Assembly: GCA_039619475.1 (NCBI GenBank)
Contig: CM077116.1
Location: forward strand, 303,216,464-303,280,463
From: Icerya purchasi
Lineage: Eukaryota > Arthropoda > Insecta > Hemiptera > Monophlebidae
Length of the DNA: 64,000 nt
Direction of reading: 5' to 3'
Under the pieces are notes generated by a model that saw nothing but the letters and a program-made list of their open reading frames with translations, did no database searches and was not told the origin of the DNA. Shown piece after piece: positions 34,860 to 46,900 of this stretch. Positions within the stretch are counted from its first letter, which is position 1; each line of letters opens with the position of its first letter. The position numbers were made by a program, and so were the translations under genes.

Positions 34860-35480
34860 CGTCATGGCTCAACTTATGGACAATCAAAACTAATGAAAGT
34901 AAATCAGCGCGAATAAAATCTTCACTAATAGAAAAGTTGATGAAACAGAAGACGTAGTCGTGAACAATGTTGCAATTCCGCGAAAAACAGATGTGAAATA
35001 TCTGGTTGTATACCTTGATCAACGCCTAACAACATAGAAGAAGAAACATATAATAACAGTAAAGCGGATCGAATTAAATATTTAAGACAACTATTCTACT
35101 AAACAGGAAGTCAGAATTATCTGCTGAAAATAGACTACTGGTTTATAACCAGATTTTAAAGCTAGTTTGGCGTAACGGTTGCCCGCTATGGGGCTGTTCT
35201 AAAAAGAGGAGCATAGCGATCATACAACGGATGATCCTGAACAAAATCCTCCCCGTATGGCTGTAAATGCCCCATGGTACATTAACAATTTAATAACGCT
35301 TCACAAAGACCTCGCTATAAAAAGTTTGTTCAAAAAGTAATATTTGACGACACAAAATGCCCATAGATTAGAAACGCACCCGAACAATATGGCAATTGAG
35401 TTGCTGGACAATTCACTAGAAGTTCACTTGATGGAATCAAGTCGATGGATCTAGTCTGAATTAAAAGTTCTAATAAAACT
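34860..35480 (+). pseudogene. Jockey-like LINE ORF2, C-terminal third
   Basis: Across two or three frameshifts the + strand reads KTNESKSARI, VKYLVVYLDQRL, LFYLLNRKSELSAENRLL, VYNQILKLVWRNGCPLWGC, IIQRMILNKILPVW, then HPNNMAIELLD and SSRWI. These are the post-catalytic RT thumb (KYLG-x-x-LD-x-RL) and the C-terminal tail of Jockey-clade LINEs, in the right order. The palm with its YADD block is missing through 5' truncation. It abuts a LOA-like 3' end in the same orientation at 35528. Confidence 0.75.
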
Positions 35481-35527
35481 TCTTTCTTAGCACCTACTAC
35501 CGTTGGGTAGGCTGCTATTCAGGCTAT

Positions 35528-35930
35528 ATGCATGGTTCCTTCTGTTTCCTTCACTTCCTCGTTCTGTTATTGTCGCCATTGTGCGTTTTAACCATTCCTT
35601 GCTGCATTCCTCCCGCTTTCGCCTCTCGTTGGCCTCTTCCCCATGTTCTCCATTCAAATGATGCGGTTGTTTGTGACGCCGATCACATGTTTATTAAGTG
35701 CTCTGCTCTTTCATTAGAGCGTTCGGATCCATACTCCCGCTTGCTTAGGCTTTGGCTTCTTGCTCCTTTTTGTGCCCTCCGTTATATCCTGTCTTTTCCT
35801 TCTACACTTATTATACCTCCCATTGTTACCTTCCTATTAACGATATATGATGATCGTCTCACTATATAACTTTCTTTTTCCTCTAATTATTTCTGGATGA
35901 AGGTCCCCTTGGTTGACGAGCCCAATTTTA
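35528..35930 (+). pseudogene. LOA-like LINE 3' end, ORF2 C-terminus
   Basis: A single open frame of 113 codons (35528-35869) reads LVLLLSPLCVLTIPCCIPP, VVCDADHMFIKCSALS, YSRLLRLWLLAPFCALRYI and TLIIPPIVTFLLTI. CDADHMFIKC is the C-terminal Cys-His motif, better preserved than in the sister copy at 25.8 kb. The UTR ends GGTTGACGAGCCCAA (35911-35925) with a T/A-rich tail. Confidence 0.75.
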
Positions 35931-36217
35931 TTCTTTTTTTTTCTTAAAAAAAAAATATATATATATGTATGTATGTGCACAAGATATTAAAAATAGCTCT
36001 ATCATCGGCTAGGTGCAATTTAGCTATTAACGAATTTAAAAAAACAAAATCCAGACTGCTACAAATGCAAAAATGGTACCAAAAGTAATTCTCCGCACGT
36101 TTCTTCAAACAAGTATAAGTTACTTTTTAATTAATTCTTTAACCGACACACTGGATTATCGTTTTAGCTCTAACAGGATTATATCCGTTTGCAGAGTCAA
36201 TGAAATTAAGAAATTTT

Positions 36218-37010
36218 TCTATATGTCTTCTAAAGTAAAAACTGAATTAGAAAAAAAAAATGCGAGAACGGAACACGACTCGGAAAGGTTCTTTATAATC
36301 TCGGTCTTAAGTGACCGGATTCGAACACTTTTGTCACTGTGCAAAAATTTCAGCCCTCCCATCCTCAACAAATTAAAATTAAAAATTACACCATAGCTAC
36401 TAGATGCGAAGACTTTTGTATAGACTGCCTGTGTGACGAAAGTATGCAGCGTGCGTGAGAACGTGTGTGCGTGTGACTGCACGCCGATCGGATGAGATAA
36501 CTTTCAGAACACTGCTAGAATACTTATGTGTCCGGAATTTCGAAAAAACGCGGTAGCGATCGATGGGTGCGCGGGAAAAAGAGCGTCTGCTTAATGGACG
36601 AGAATATATCTTGTTTTCTACATGTCTTGTAAAGTAAAAATTAAAATGAAAAGAAAAAAATGCCAGAACGGAACGCGACTCGGAAGATTCCTTTAAATTT
36701 TGGGTTCTAAGTGTCGAGTTTCGAACGGTTTTAGCAGTCTGCGAAAATTTCACCCCTCCAATCGCCTGAAAAATTAAAATTACGCTACACATATTACAAG
36801 TAAAGTCACTAGTATAATACTTGCGCACGATGATAGAAGACGGCGCGCGGGCGATCAGATGGGTTTATTATCGGAGCCCTGCTAGAATATTTACGTCCCC
36901 AAATTTTGGAAAAACACGGCAGTGACTGAAGCGCGCGTGGGAATGGAAGGTGCACATTCGCGGCGGTAGTGGGTGGAAGCCCCATGCGTGGGCGGATCCC
37001 GATGGACAAA
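36218..37010. repeat. Two tandem units of a ~400-bp repeat
   Basis: AAATGCGAGAACGGAACACG near 36256 recurs as AAATGCCAGAACGGAACGCG near 36657, a spacing of about 400 bp. Further matching landmarks follow in the same order: a CTGCTAGAATA segment, a CGAAAAAACGCGG segment (versus GGAAAAACACGG) and an AAATTTCA(G/C)CCCTCC segment. The units have diverged by roughly a fifth and are richer in CpG than their surroundings. Overlapping minus-strand open frames (36219-36828, 36809-37009) have no recognised domain. Confidence 0.7.
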
Positions 37011-37268
37011 AATAACTCTAGTTTTAGCTGTTATTAGGCCCCCAATTACCTGTGGCGGTACCTTTGTATGCCAGCTGTAACCTAAAAGCGCTCCTATATA
37101 CATTGTAGGTCAAAGAGTTTTTATATATATATATATAAGTCAATCTTTCGGACCTATCCAAATTAAAAGAGAGTTGGTTTTGACTATGCTATTTTTAATC
37201 GTTACATATAATCAATATAGAAACGTTACATGATTTTTGCATTTTCTTTGGCATTACACAGTTAATTA

Positions 37269-37270
<2 letters not shown>

Positions 37271-37304
<34 letters not shown>
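37271..37304. repeat. (AT)n microsatellite
   Basis: Seventeen AT dinucleotides. A shorter run lies at about 37121-37135. Confidence 0.95.
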
Positions 37305-37308
<4 letters not shown>

Positions 37309-37309
37309 A

Positions 37310-39635
37310 GATTTATAAGCGAGATAAATTCAGTTACCTTTTGCTTCAATAAAAACTCGTGTAAAATAAAAAAAAAAACAACAAAAACCTTCATTTATTC
37401 TGATGTCGAACATTTTATACGCAGTTTTTGAAACAGATTTTGTTCAAAAAGAAAAAGAAAAAAAAACCAACAAGGAAGCAACTGGAGTTAATTTTAGGTT
37501 TTCTAGACTTTTACAGCTAATCGATAAGGCCTTTTCGGAGGTCAGAAAACTAACGCTGGAACTGGTCAAGGCGGAATGCGGAGAGATCGATAATGATATG
37601 TTGTGTCGATAAGTGTTCGGTATGAGGTCGTCAAAAAGGCGCCTTCGAACAACTCGCGACCAGCCACTACCGCCTTATTCGTAACAGTCAGAAGGCCTTG
37701 CGAAGCTAATCCTTTATTTATGCTCATTTCTGCTCGCTAAATAAATCATTACCCTACGTCGTCTGCTGTTATTACACCAAAGGAGAAAATTACACGTTAA
37801 CCTTGAAAAAGTGCTTCTCGCCTATTTCACGTTCTCGGTAAATCCTTGCAAAGTTTTCTTTCTTTGTTTTTTTTTTTAAATAATCGCATTGAAATTCACC
37901 ATTAAATTTGTTTGCAGTTTTGTTGAAATTTTTAGAAAAATACGAAATCAGTCGGCTTTTGAGCAGGTAATAATTCCGCTAAGCGACACTAGGCAACGCG
38001 CACAGCATGAAGATGAAAATTTAACGTTAGCTATTCGCGTAAAATTCTGTTTCATCGATTTATCATTTCGAGTTTTTACAATATGAAATATAGTGAAATT
38101 ATAGCATAACGGGAATTTGAAAATGATGCTTGTCTATTTGTGTTTATTTATTTATTTACCGTATGGAGCGTATGAAACAGCTGTACGCCGATTTTATTAC
38201 GTTAACATAATAGAAAAAATATTTGTACATAAATGAATATAATTATAAATTCATATTGTGTTAACATTTGGAAATGGAATTAACTATGTATGTACATACA
38301 TGCGTACATACACACCCACTAGCATTTACATTTATATACATTATTCAAGTATACAATATGCATTCTTTAAGGAAATGTACGACATTTTATTCAACACAAA
38401 TACCGTGATATTAAATTGAATTAATGGTATTTGTTGAGTATCAGTCTCTAAAATAATCCTATATTTAATAACTCAACTTTTCCGTTTTCGGTACGAAGGA
38501 TTTATTTTAGTGCTTTTGTAAAAGAGGGGCTTCAAATAGTTCTGTTTATGCACAACATTTGATGGCGCTCATTAATCCACGTATATTTGCAAACGTATTA
38601 GTGACCGTTGGGTATACTCCGTGTAATAAACTGTATAGAAAGATAACGCAGGCTAATTTTTAAAGAAGATGAAATTTAAATTTAATTCGATCAGCTGACG
38701 CGTTCAAAAAAAAAAAAACAGAAAAGAAAAGTGACTTTTTCTGGGTTTTTTTTTGTTTTTTTTGAGGGCTGGGAGCAACTATGGATATAAACCCAGCTCA
38801 TGTGAAATTTACATGCCACAAAAGTGCCCACATTATACCACTTGTATTGTGTATGCGTAATAATAACGTGAGCTTAAAGAGATAAAGAGAGAGAGAGAGA
38901 AGGAAACAGTAAACGGCGATGGAATTAACTTTTGGTTAAATTTTGTTTGAAAAAACCCGCTTAAATTGTATCTGAAGAAATGATGAACTTGTTTGTAAAT
39001 AAATGAGCCTTGGAAAAGGAAGTAAAGAGCCATAATGGAATTAATCAGGAATAAAAGGACGGATGTATTAATAAACGAGTTAAAATAAAGTTAACGAAGC
39101 GTTATGTATTTTCGGTAGTATCACATGCCAGCAAAATTTGGACCCTCGAAAAAAAAAAAACAAACTGGACAGACTGAAAATGTGTATGCCGTAGGAGACG
39201 GCTTCGAATACACTATGGACAGCGAAGTGAACGAATTCCTAATGCAAAAGTTGCATTTCATACACCGGCTGTCTGCCGTTCTTTGGGCGATGAAATATTT
39301 CGGACATACCGTGCGAAAACCTTGCTGAATATAGAAAAAAGTGTAGGGCAAGATGCCAAGAGGTAAAAATCGCTAAACGATAATTAATGTGAGAAGGAAG
39401 TAAACTAAATTAGCATCCAATGTGCAAGAACGAAGTGATAATCAAACCCCAAACAACGCATAATAATAATAATAATAATAGCAATAAAACAAAATTTATT
39501 TATGGAAACATTAATTATACATACATATGTATATAGTGCATATGTATGTATATAAAACTTAGCCTTTCAGGACTCTCAGGGGCGTCCTCTTTAACAGTAA
39601 TCTTTTTCGGTCTAAAATTCTCTTAGAAAGACCGT
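37310..39635. other. AT-rich sequence, no gene recognised
   Basis: Short open frames (37403-37612, 37889-38086, 39125-39328, all +) show no known domain. (AAT)n at about 39462-39482 and a GAGA-rich run near 38888 are the only repeats noticed. Confidence 0.4.
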
Positions 39636-39639
39636 TATT

Positions 39640-40400
39640 GGTCGTTGCACATACAAGAACTTCAAAATCGAGTCCATAAAATCCTTAACCCCCTTTAAGC
39701 CATTAATAATACTGCCCCTGGGCTTGGATCCCTTAATCTTACATTTATTCTTCAATTCTTTAATTCTATCTAGACTTGACTACGGTGTAATATTTTATAG
39801 TTTTGCCTCTAAAACGTTATTCACAAACTGGGTATTATTCAGAACATTGCTACGAGGTTAATTATGAGTAACATTAGTTCGTCTCCAGTCACGTACCTTC
39901 AGGTCGAGACAAGAATTCCACCACTGTTTATAAGTATTATGTCCGTAAGTACTGCAACTTTCATTTTCCACCTCTATCTAGCCGTCTTTATGAAATTACG
40001 TGTAGCTGGAGATTCGTCCAGTCTAAAATACCGCTTTCAGCTAGAAGAATTTCTCTATATCATCGATACAGCCCTGATCTAATTCCCGCCTCTCCTTCTT
40101 CTTATACTTCGAAAAACTATACAGCACAAATCTCATAAATATTAACACCGATACTTCTTCATCCGCTCTCGTCCCGGTATCTTGCAGTCCTCTTCCCAAT
40201 GCGCCGGGAATTGTTTTGACAGCATTGCTAGAAATATGCATCCCGGTCACATCGAAGTGTTCACACGGACGGTGGTAAATTCCCTAAGCGCCGGTATGTC
40301 TTGTGGGTTCTACATTTGTTATTGCGGGTATGACGGCTTAGGTGTTCACGCTTCCACTATTATTTCGTACGATAGATTTAACAATAATAGGTTTATGTTT
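39640..40400 (+). pseudogene. LOA-like LINE, RT thumb and start of RNase H
   Basis: Broken + frames read LFFNSLILSRLDYGVIFY, then SPVTYLQVETRIPPL, matching the long copy (SIPVLHVESLIPPL after KLDRVQN). Further on, HTDGGKFP in one frame and SAGMSCGFYICYCGYDGL in the next fit the first Asp-containing strand of RNase H (TDGSK). No later RNase H motif or 3' end follows, so this copy is cut at about 40400. Frameshifts and stops are frequent. Confidence 0.6.
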
Positions 40401-40404
40401 TTTA

Positions 40405-41560
40405 AAGAACAATAAAGTTTAGATTAATTTATATTCTATTAATTTACACATAACCTTTTGTTTAATAAATAATCGGTAGTATCTAAATACGACAACTGCA
40501 GCTAAATAAAGATATAAACATCGAAAAACTCATTAAAACACTGAATTATATCGGGTTTTATTAGTAATATATATATATGAAATAATGATTTTTTCCCAGT
40601 CCGGCATGACGTGTTCCGTTTTTAAACAAATCATCGAAGTTAACAGTCCCGATTATCTATCTGTCCAAAGATTAGCGCAAACAGTCTGACGAATGCAGAT
40701 AAAGATCATTAGGCACTGTTGATTGTGCGAAAACCGACTAAATATAGCCAGCGGCGATATAAATAATTGCGTTGGAGGGGAGCAGCGAAGCAGCTCAGAG
40801 AAATTCCCCGATGGAAATAGGATTAGTTTAGAAAGATAGAGATACAATGGTATAGTGGAACTCGCAGTTTGGAACAGTGTTGCTGGCACGCGAGTGTAAT
40901 GTTCCGAAAAAAATGATAATCGGAACAATGGAACGAAGAGAGAAAGCATCTGTGCCGGAATGTTTGCCTCCTAAAAGCTTCTGAGCTGTTGTGATAAACG
41001 AGTCCCTTCAACAAGCCGTCAGAAGAGGTTACCATTCTTATAGCCGCGTTATTTCAACGTCTTCTGGAAGATTTCTCATTTGAATGAAAAACCCGTCCTC
41101 GTCAACCCTTTCCGCAACGCTGCAACTGCAACACATCTTATTGTATAAGTAATCAGCAAAAGAAAAAAAATGAAAGCTCTTCCTAACCGGACCGAAAACT
41201 CTTGCCTGCAGCTTACCGTGCAGAACAATATCGTGCGCTAGCTGCACTATCAGCAGGTTTGATGCTGATAAGTTTTTTGTTTCAATAACTGCCACTTGCT
41301 TTTAATGGGCTTTTTTGTTTTTTCGTGCTTTAGGCGAACAGCGCTGTTGGCAAGACCGGTTTAAAGTTTACCAAATGGATAATAATAGTATGAAATCGGT
41401 TGAACACTTCTTTTGTTTTCTGCTTTTTTTTTTTTTTAATTTTTCAAAGCGATAAAAATGTTAAAAAATAAAGTTTACTAACATCACGAAATAATTTCAA
41501 CTGAATTGGGAATCGTGTGATGTCGGAAAAATTTATCAAGAGAAGTACGCGCGGACGTGA
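40405..41560. other. No gene recognised
   Basis: Three overlapping minus-strand frames (40653-40949, 40823-41035, 41038-41295) of 70-98 codons lack domains I know. The composition is somewhat less AT-rich than the surroundings. Confidence 0.35.
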
Positions 41561-41809
41561 TTCGTGAATGTAACGATCAAAAACATTTTCAGACTTGCCT
41601 TAGGAAACACGAAATGTTTGTTGTCTGATCGAACAAATGAAAAAGTTGAAATCAATCACGATTTCGGTAACGTAATTTATAGACATCTTCGTTACATTTA
41701 TGAAAATAAAGTGCTTAATGTGAAACGGTTTAAGGTAATTTTAAATGAATATTATACGGACAAATATCAACATATACGGGACAGTTATAATGGGCTAGCG
41801 AAACAATTA

Positions 41810-42145
41810 CAGTGAAGTACCGATTATCATCCGAAATGATAATCGGCGATTGACAATTTTGGAAAAACGATTTTTTCGGATAATCGATAATCGTTATAGA
41901 AGCATTACACATGTATTTATAGAAACATTATAAACTACAGTAATGTAATATGTTGTAATGAAAAATAAAAACTCGAATGTAGTGTTGTAGGCCTACGGTA
42001 CACGTATATGTAATTACGTACGTACATATTAAAAATCTTAAATACCTTAAATGAGTAATTAAAAATAATTAAAATACGTTAAAACATCCATTTCGGATAA
42101 TCGATTTTTCGGATAAGCGATTTTCGGATAATCGGTACTTCACTG
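41810..42145. mobile_element. pogo/Tigger-type MITE, 336 bp
   Basis: The 19-bp terminal inverted repeats CAGTGAAGTACCGATTATC are perfect, and both ends are flanked by TA (41808-41809 and 42146-42147). CAGT ends followed by a CGATTATC-like segment and a TA duplication are typical of pogo/Tigger members of the Tc1-mariner superfamily. The subterminal regions are rich in GATAATCG and TTTTTCGGATAA repeats. There is no coding capacity. The adjacent duplicate unit at about 42600-42620 lacks the insertion and joins AAACAATT to TTTCCAAATATCATAG directly. Confidence 0.85.
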
Positions 42146-42258
42146 TATTTCCAAATATCATAGAGCAGATAAATAATAAACACTTTGTGCCCAACTTTTT
42201 TAACATACAATTCATATACGGACATGGTATATTTAGAGTATATTTATATTAAATTTAT

Positions 42259-42408
42259 CTTCTTCTTCATTTCGTTATCCGAGTCGGATGTCGTGACCTT
42301 ATTTAACGCAAGATACAACACACGTCGCCATTTATACCGATCGTGTGCTAAATCTATGATATGTTGTAAATTTGATCTGCATATTTTCTTGATCTGGTCG
42401 ATGTATAG
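42259..42408 (-). mobile_element. ~150-bp LINE 3'-end insertion
   Basis: Absent from the sister unit, where ATATTAAAATTATAGATACC is continuous. On the minus strand the insert reads HDRYKWRRVLYLALNKVTTS and DSDNEMKKK, ending in a GAAGAAGAAGA tail. The DR-x-x-WRR segment close to the end of ORF2 and a trinucleotide tail are seen in RTE-type and related LINEs. This is a severely 5'-truncated insertion, younger than the duplication or lost from the other unit. Confidence 0.6.
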
Positions 42409-42539
42409 ATACTGAAAATTGCAAAAGATGTAACTTTTTAGGTGATATTGAGCACACATTAAAAGGATGTAACCATAACAATAAGGTATTTAGTAACTTC
42501 TGGGCTACAGAATTAATTACAACAGTTTAAAGTAATTTT

Positions 42540-42835
42540 AAATGAATATATTATATGAACAAATATCAAAATATATCGGGCAGTTATAATGGGCCAGCGA
42601 AACAATTTTTTCCAAATATCATAGAACGAATTAAAGATTTCATGCCTATTTTTTTTTTAAACGTAAAATACATATCCGGAATGGTATATTTAGAGCATAT
42701 TTATATTAAAATTATAGATACCGAAAATTGCAAAAGATGTAACTTTTTAGGTGAAATTAAGCACACACTAAAAGGATGTAACCATAGCAATAACATTTCT
42801 AATAATTTACACGCTACAGAATATTAGTTACAAAT
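42540..42835 (+). pseudogene. LINE ORF2 C-terminus, downstream duplicate unit
   Basis: The second unit is shorter because it lacks both insertions. It reads MNKYQNISGSYNGPAKQFF, FPNIIERIKDFMPIFF and DTENCKRCNFLGEIKHTLKG followed by CNHSNN, ending ATEY and a stop at 42827. The Glu-His of the first unit (GDIEHTL) is Lys-His here (GEIKHTL). The two units differ at roughly one base in ten. Confidence 0.6.
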
Positions 42836-42839
42836 CTGT

Positions 42840-43965
42840 TTAAAGAGTTTTTTGTATTGTGGAATAAATTATACATGGCAAAAAAAATTTAATTATATAA
42901 TAATATAAGGTAATTAAGGTTAAAATAATACTAGTGTATTTCAGTTTATGAAAATATTCAATTTAATATGATTGTAAAATCGGATTACAGGAAACCAAAA
43001 ACTTAATCGGATGGTACCTTGAATGAAAATCATGGTAAAAATTGTAAACTAAACAAATAAACAGCCCTATCCGAAGTTATTAGGGGAAAAAAAAAACAAA
43101 AAACAAATCAAGTTTCCGCTTCAACTCTTTACTGCAGCAATCATTCTGACGTGTTACCCCCGTTTTTGCCGCCGTCCTCATGCACAACTCGAAATTCAAC
43201 GGCAACAACTCAGAAAAAGAAAGGAAACTATAAAGTAACGAGCAGAGTGATTCAGCATATTTCTCCGTCATGTCGTAATAGTCTTCTGAACGAGCACGAT
43301 TATTTGTTTTTCTGACGCATTTTCGTTTTTCCTTTCTAAATAATCGAAAAATGTGACATTTACAGCGAGATAGACACATTTCCGAAATGCGATAGAGTTT
43401 TAAAAGGCACTGGAATGCATTAAAACACGATAATTATGTTAGACCTATATTTAGAGCCTATACAAAATTATTTACATGGAGAATGTACAAATGTAAAATA
43501 TCGGCGTTGTAAAGAATATGATGGTTTTTTTTTGTTTTCTTTTTTTAAATTTGCAAACTTATGTAAATTATTTCTTTCTAGCACGAGGTTGCGTGCGCTC
43601 ATAAGCAAAATAAGCCATTATAAAAGCGATAGAAAAGTGTCTAATAAAAAAAGGTTAGAACTGATTTTATGATTTTCGTGGATATCAGTAATTTAGACGA
43701 AATTAAATACGGTTCACGAAGTAAAGTCTCTCGTTTATGCGCATAACGATTATTCCAAACATTATGATCGTATTATGAAATAATCTTTTTTTTTTTTTTT
43801 TTGTTTTGAAATTATTTTTTTTATATACATTATTATGTAAATTTTTTGTACTTTTCTGAGCATGTCAAATAGAAGCGAACAACGTAAGCGTAACCTAATC
43901 GGTTCGGTTTTCAATGTGTGATAAAGTCTGTGTTTCGCGTTTACGTAAGTGATTAAATTAAAGTG
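42840..43965. other. No gene recognised
   Basis: A 99-codon minus-strand frame (43080-43379) and shorter ones show no known domain. GTAAGTGATT at 43945 and a pyrimidine-rich TTTCCAG ending at about 43992 would fit a 49-nt intron, but no exon sequence supports it. Confidence 0.35.
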
Positions 43966-43969
43966 CTTT

Positions 43970-46900
43970 GTTTTATCTTCTCGTATTTCCAGGTACAAAT
44001 ATAAAAGAAATTAGCAATAAGATTAATCATAATAATTACGATAAATCATGTCCAATTGATACAAAAATATATAATCAAATTGAATCGAATTCTAAACCAT
44101 TTCATATGGAACATAAACTAAATCGCGATATAAAGGAAAATAAAGATATAACTTTTAAACACATTGGACTACTAAATACTAATCATTCCAATGTACATTA
44201 CTAAGTCAATATATTACTGAAAAGAAAATTGTAGATGTATGTGCAATAACGGAATCACATGTTTATAATAATAAATTAACTTCTCTATTCCTAGCGGTTA
44301 CAAGTATGTTTTGCACGGAAAAGTGGCAATAATCGTAAAAGTTACATAAACTATACTAATTGTAAAAAATTGACGATGTTCTTGCTATCAAAGCAGGTAA
44401 AATAATATTTATTGTTGTTTATTTAATAAAAAAGTAGATTTTGAACATCTACTAAATTTTATAAGTACCGTAGCTGTTAATAATAATCAAAACATCATCA
44501 TTATGGGTGATTTCAATATCCCCACAACTAGAAGATGTAGGAATAACAAGAAAAGTGGAGTTGCTATTAAACTTTCCAACAATAAATAATATCTATATTC
44601 TAAATAGAAAATATGAATATACATTTGAAAACAAAAATGGAAAAAGTGTAATAGATCTAGTGATGGTCAGGAATGGGATAAATGCTGAAATTTCTAATTT
44701 TAATATTAATGATATATTTGAATCATAAAATGGTAACATCGATATTTCTGAAAAGAATGACAATGAAGTTAAAAAAAAAAATTACAAATATAAATTACGA
44801 GCAAGTAATAAATAAAATTAGATCGTTACTATGGTTGGAACGGAATAAAATACAAATAGGGCAGTAGTCCGCAGATAAATATCAGTTTAAAAAGACTATC
44901 ACCGATTTAAAAAAAAAATATTTTAGTAAAACTTATTAACGAATATCACTTGAATGTAAGGTTACTCGATATTATAATTACTGGTGGAACACAAAATATT
45001 ACGTGATTTCAGAGAAATTATTAATATTATTAGAAAGAGGATACAAAAAGGCTAAAAGAATAGGTAATTTTAAAAATATCCGTAATCTACTCTACAATGT
45101 TGAAAGAGTATAACAAAAAATTCAAAATGTGAATTAAGAATTTCAAAAAATGAAAAATGGAAAAAATACGTAGAATTTGGGGAAAACCATATAAAATTGT
45201 CTTCGATAAGTTTGAACAGTTTCCGCCATTGAATTATAATAAAAAAATATAGTATAGAAATGAAGATAAATTTAAAATTTTATTGGAATCTTTCTATCCG
45301 ACAACGTAATGGAAAATATTAATGTTATATCGGATCCGGGATTAAGAAGAATAGACATCGAGATGTTAAAATAGTTGATACAATTATAAGTAATTTAAAA
45401 AACAACAAAACTCCAGCCTATGATCGCATTAATAATATTATCATCAAAACTGTATATACATATGTAAATATAATCCATGGCTTATTATTGAAATTATTAA
45501 AACAGTATCGGAATTTCAGTACTTCCCCTTGAAATTTGGAACATGGGTAATACAAAATTTTTAAATAAACCGAATAAATCTCCTAATGAAGTTACAGGAT
45601 ATCGGCCGATTACTTTAACAAATTCTATAAGTAAAGTAGTTGAAAAGTATATAAATCAACTTACTGCACATTTCCTCGAGACAGATTTTTTTTTTGATAA
45701 GAACCAATTTGGATTTCTGCATCCACAGAATTAGCAATATATTCTGTTTTGGAAAAGATAAAATATAATAAGTTAAATAAATGTGGAACATTATTAGTAT
45801 CACTGGATGTTACTGCGCTGCATTTAATAACTTAAATTGGGAAATGCTTTTAAAAAATTTTTACGAAAAATAAAATTGCCAATATTTTTAATAAATATCG
45901 TTGTTACATATTTACAGAACAGAATAAATGATGAAAATCACGAAGTCATACATAAACTTACCTGCGGGGTTCCGCAAGGTTCTGTTCCCTAGGACCCACG
46001 TTATGGAATATTGCTGCAGCATATATTCATAATAACATTAAAAAATACAACAGTGAAGTATATATTGTAAGCTATGCTGATGATTTTATCCTTATATGTT
46101 CCCATTGAAAAACAGACATGTAATTAACAATACAAATAATACTCTGATAGAAGTTAGTAGAGTAATTAATAAATTATAAGCCATTACAATTATCAGAAGA
46201 AAAATGTGTTGCAATGATGGTTAATACTAAAGAAATGCTCCAAAAATCAATAAGGGGGGGGGGGGAGAAATTAAAATTTCAAATGAACTATTATCCAATA
46301 GTATTAAATACCTAGGATTAATAATTGATGGAAAATTAAATTTCAAAGAATACGTTAAATACTTAAATGAAAAATCATTAAAAATATATGCAAGTACTTT
46401 CCGCTTAGAGGCGCAAAGTTATTTATGGAGTAAAGAAAGTAATCAGAAAAGAGAATTCTGTATAAAGCTACGGTTCAAAATATGTATTTGTATGCTTCAA
46501 GTATATACATCAACTATATAAGTAAGACAACATTAAAGAATATAATAGCACAGCAAAGAAAATTCGTAATTAATATTTCTGCTGGTTATAGAACAACAGC
46601 TAATAATGCATTATAAGTAATAAAAAAAATAATCCGCATTGATTTAATGATAGAACAAAAAAGCCAATTGTTTAACAATTCAAGCAGGATATTCAGATAT
46701 GAATAGTAAATAAAATATCGTAAATTGGAATATTACGAAAAAAAAAAAAAAAAAAACATTGAGAGAAGAAATATTCAGAAGATGGCAAGAAAGATGGGAT
46801 TTAGCAGAAAATGGAAGATACATAATAATCCCCAACCTCAAACTGTATATTAAAAATCAAAAAATAAAAAATCTGAACTACTTCATAAAGCAAGCTTTAA

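Larger units (their letters stand above)
41564..42530 (+). pseudogene. LINE ORF2 C-terminus, upstream unit of a duplication
   Basis: Once the two inner insertions (41810-42145 and about 42259-42408) are set aside, this unit reads YTDKYQHIRDSYNGLAKQL, FIYGHGIFRVYLY, then DTENCKRCNFLGDIEHTLKG followed by CNHNN. CX2CX7HX4C with a GHG-x-F-x-x-YL segment upstream is the usual C-terminal zinc region of R1-type LINEs. The unit is repeated directly downstream at 42540-42835. The part from 41564 to about 41730 has an open frame of the same strand and is probably more of the same ORF. Confidence 0.6.

Noticed and set aside
40653..41295. Overlapping minus-strand frames as a possible small gene
   Set aside because: They are in different frames, carry no known motif and would need unsupported splicing.
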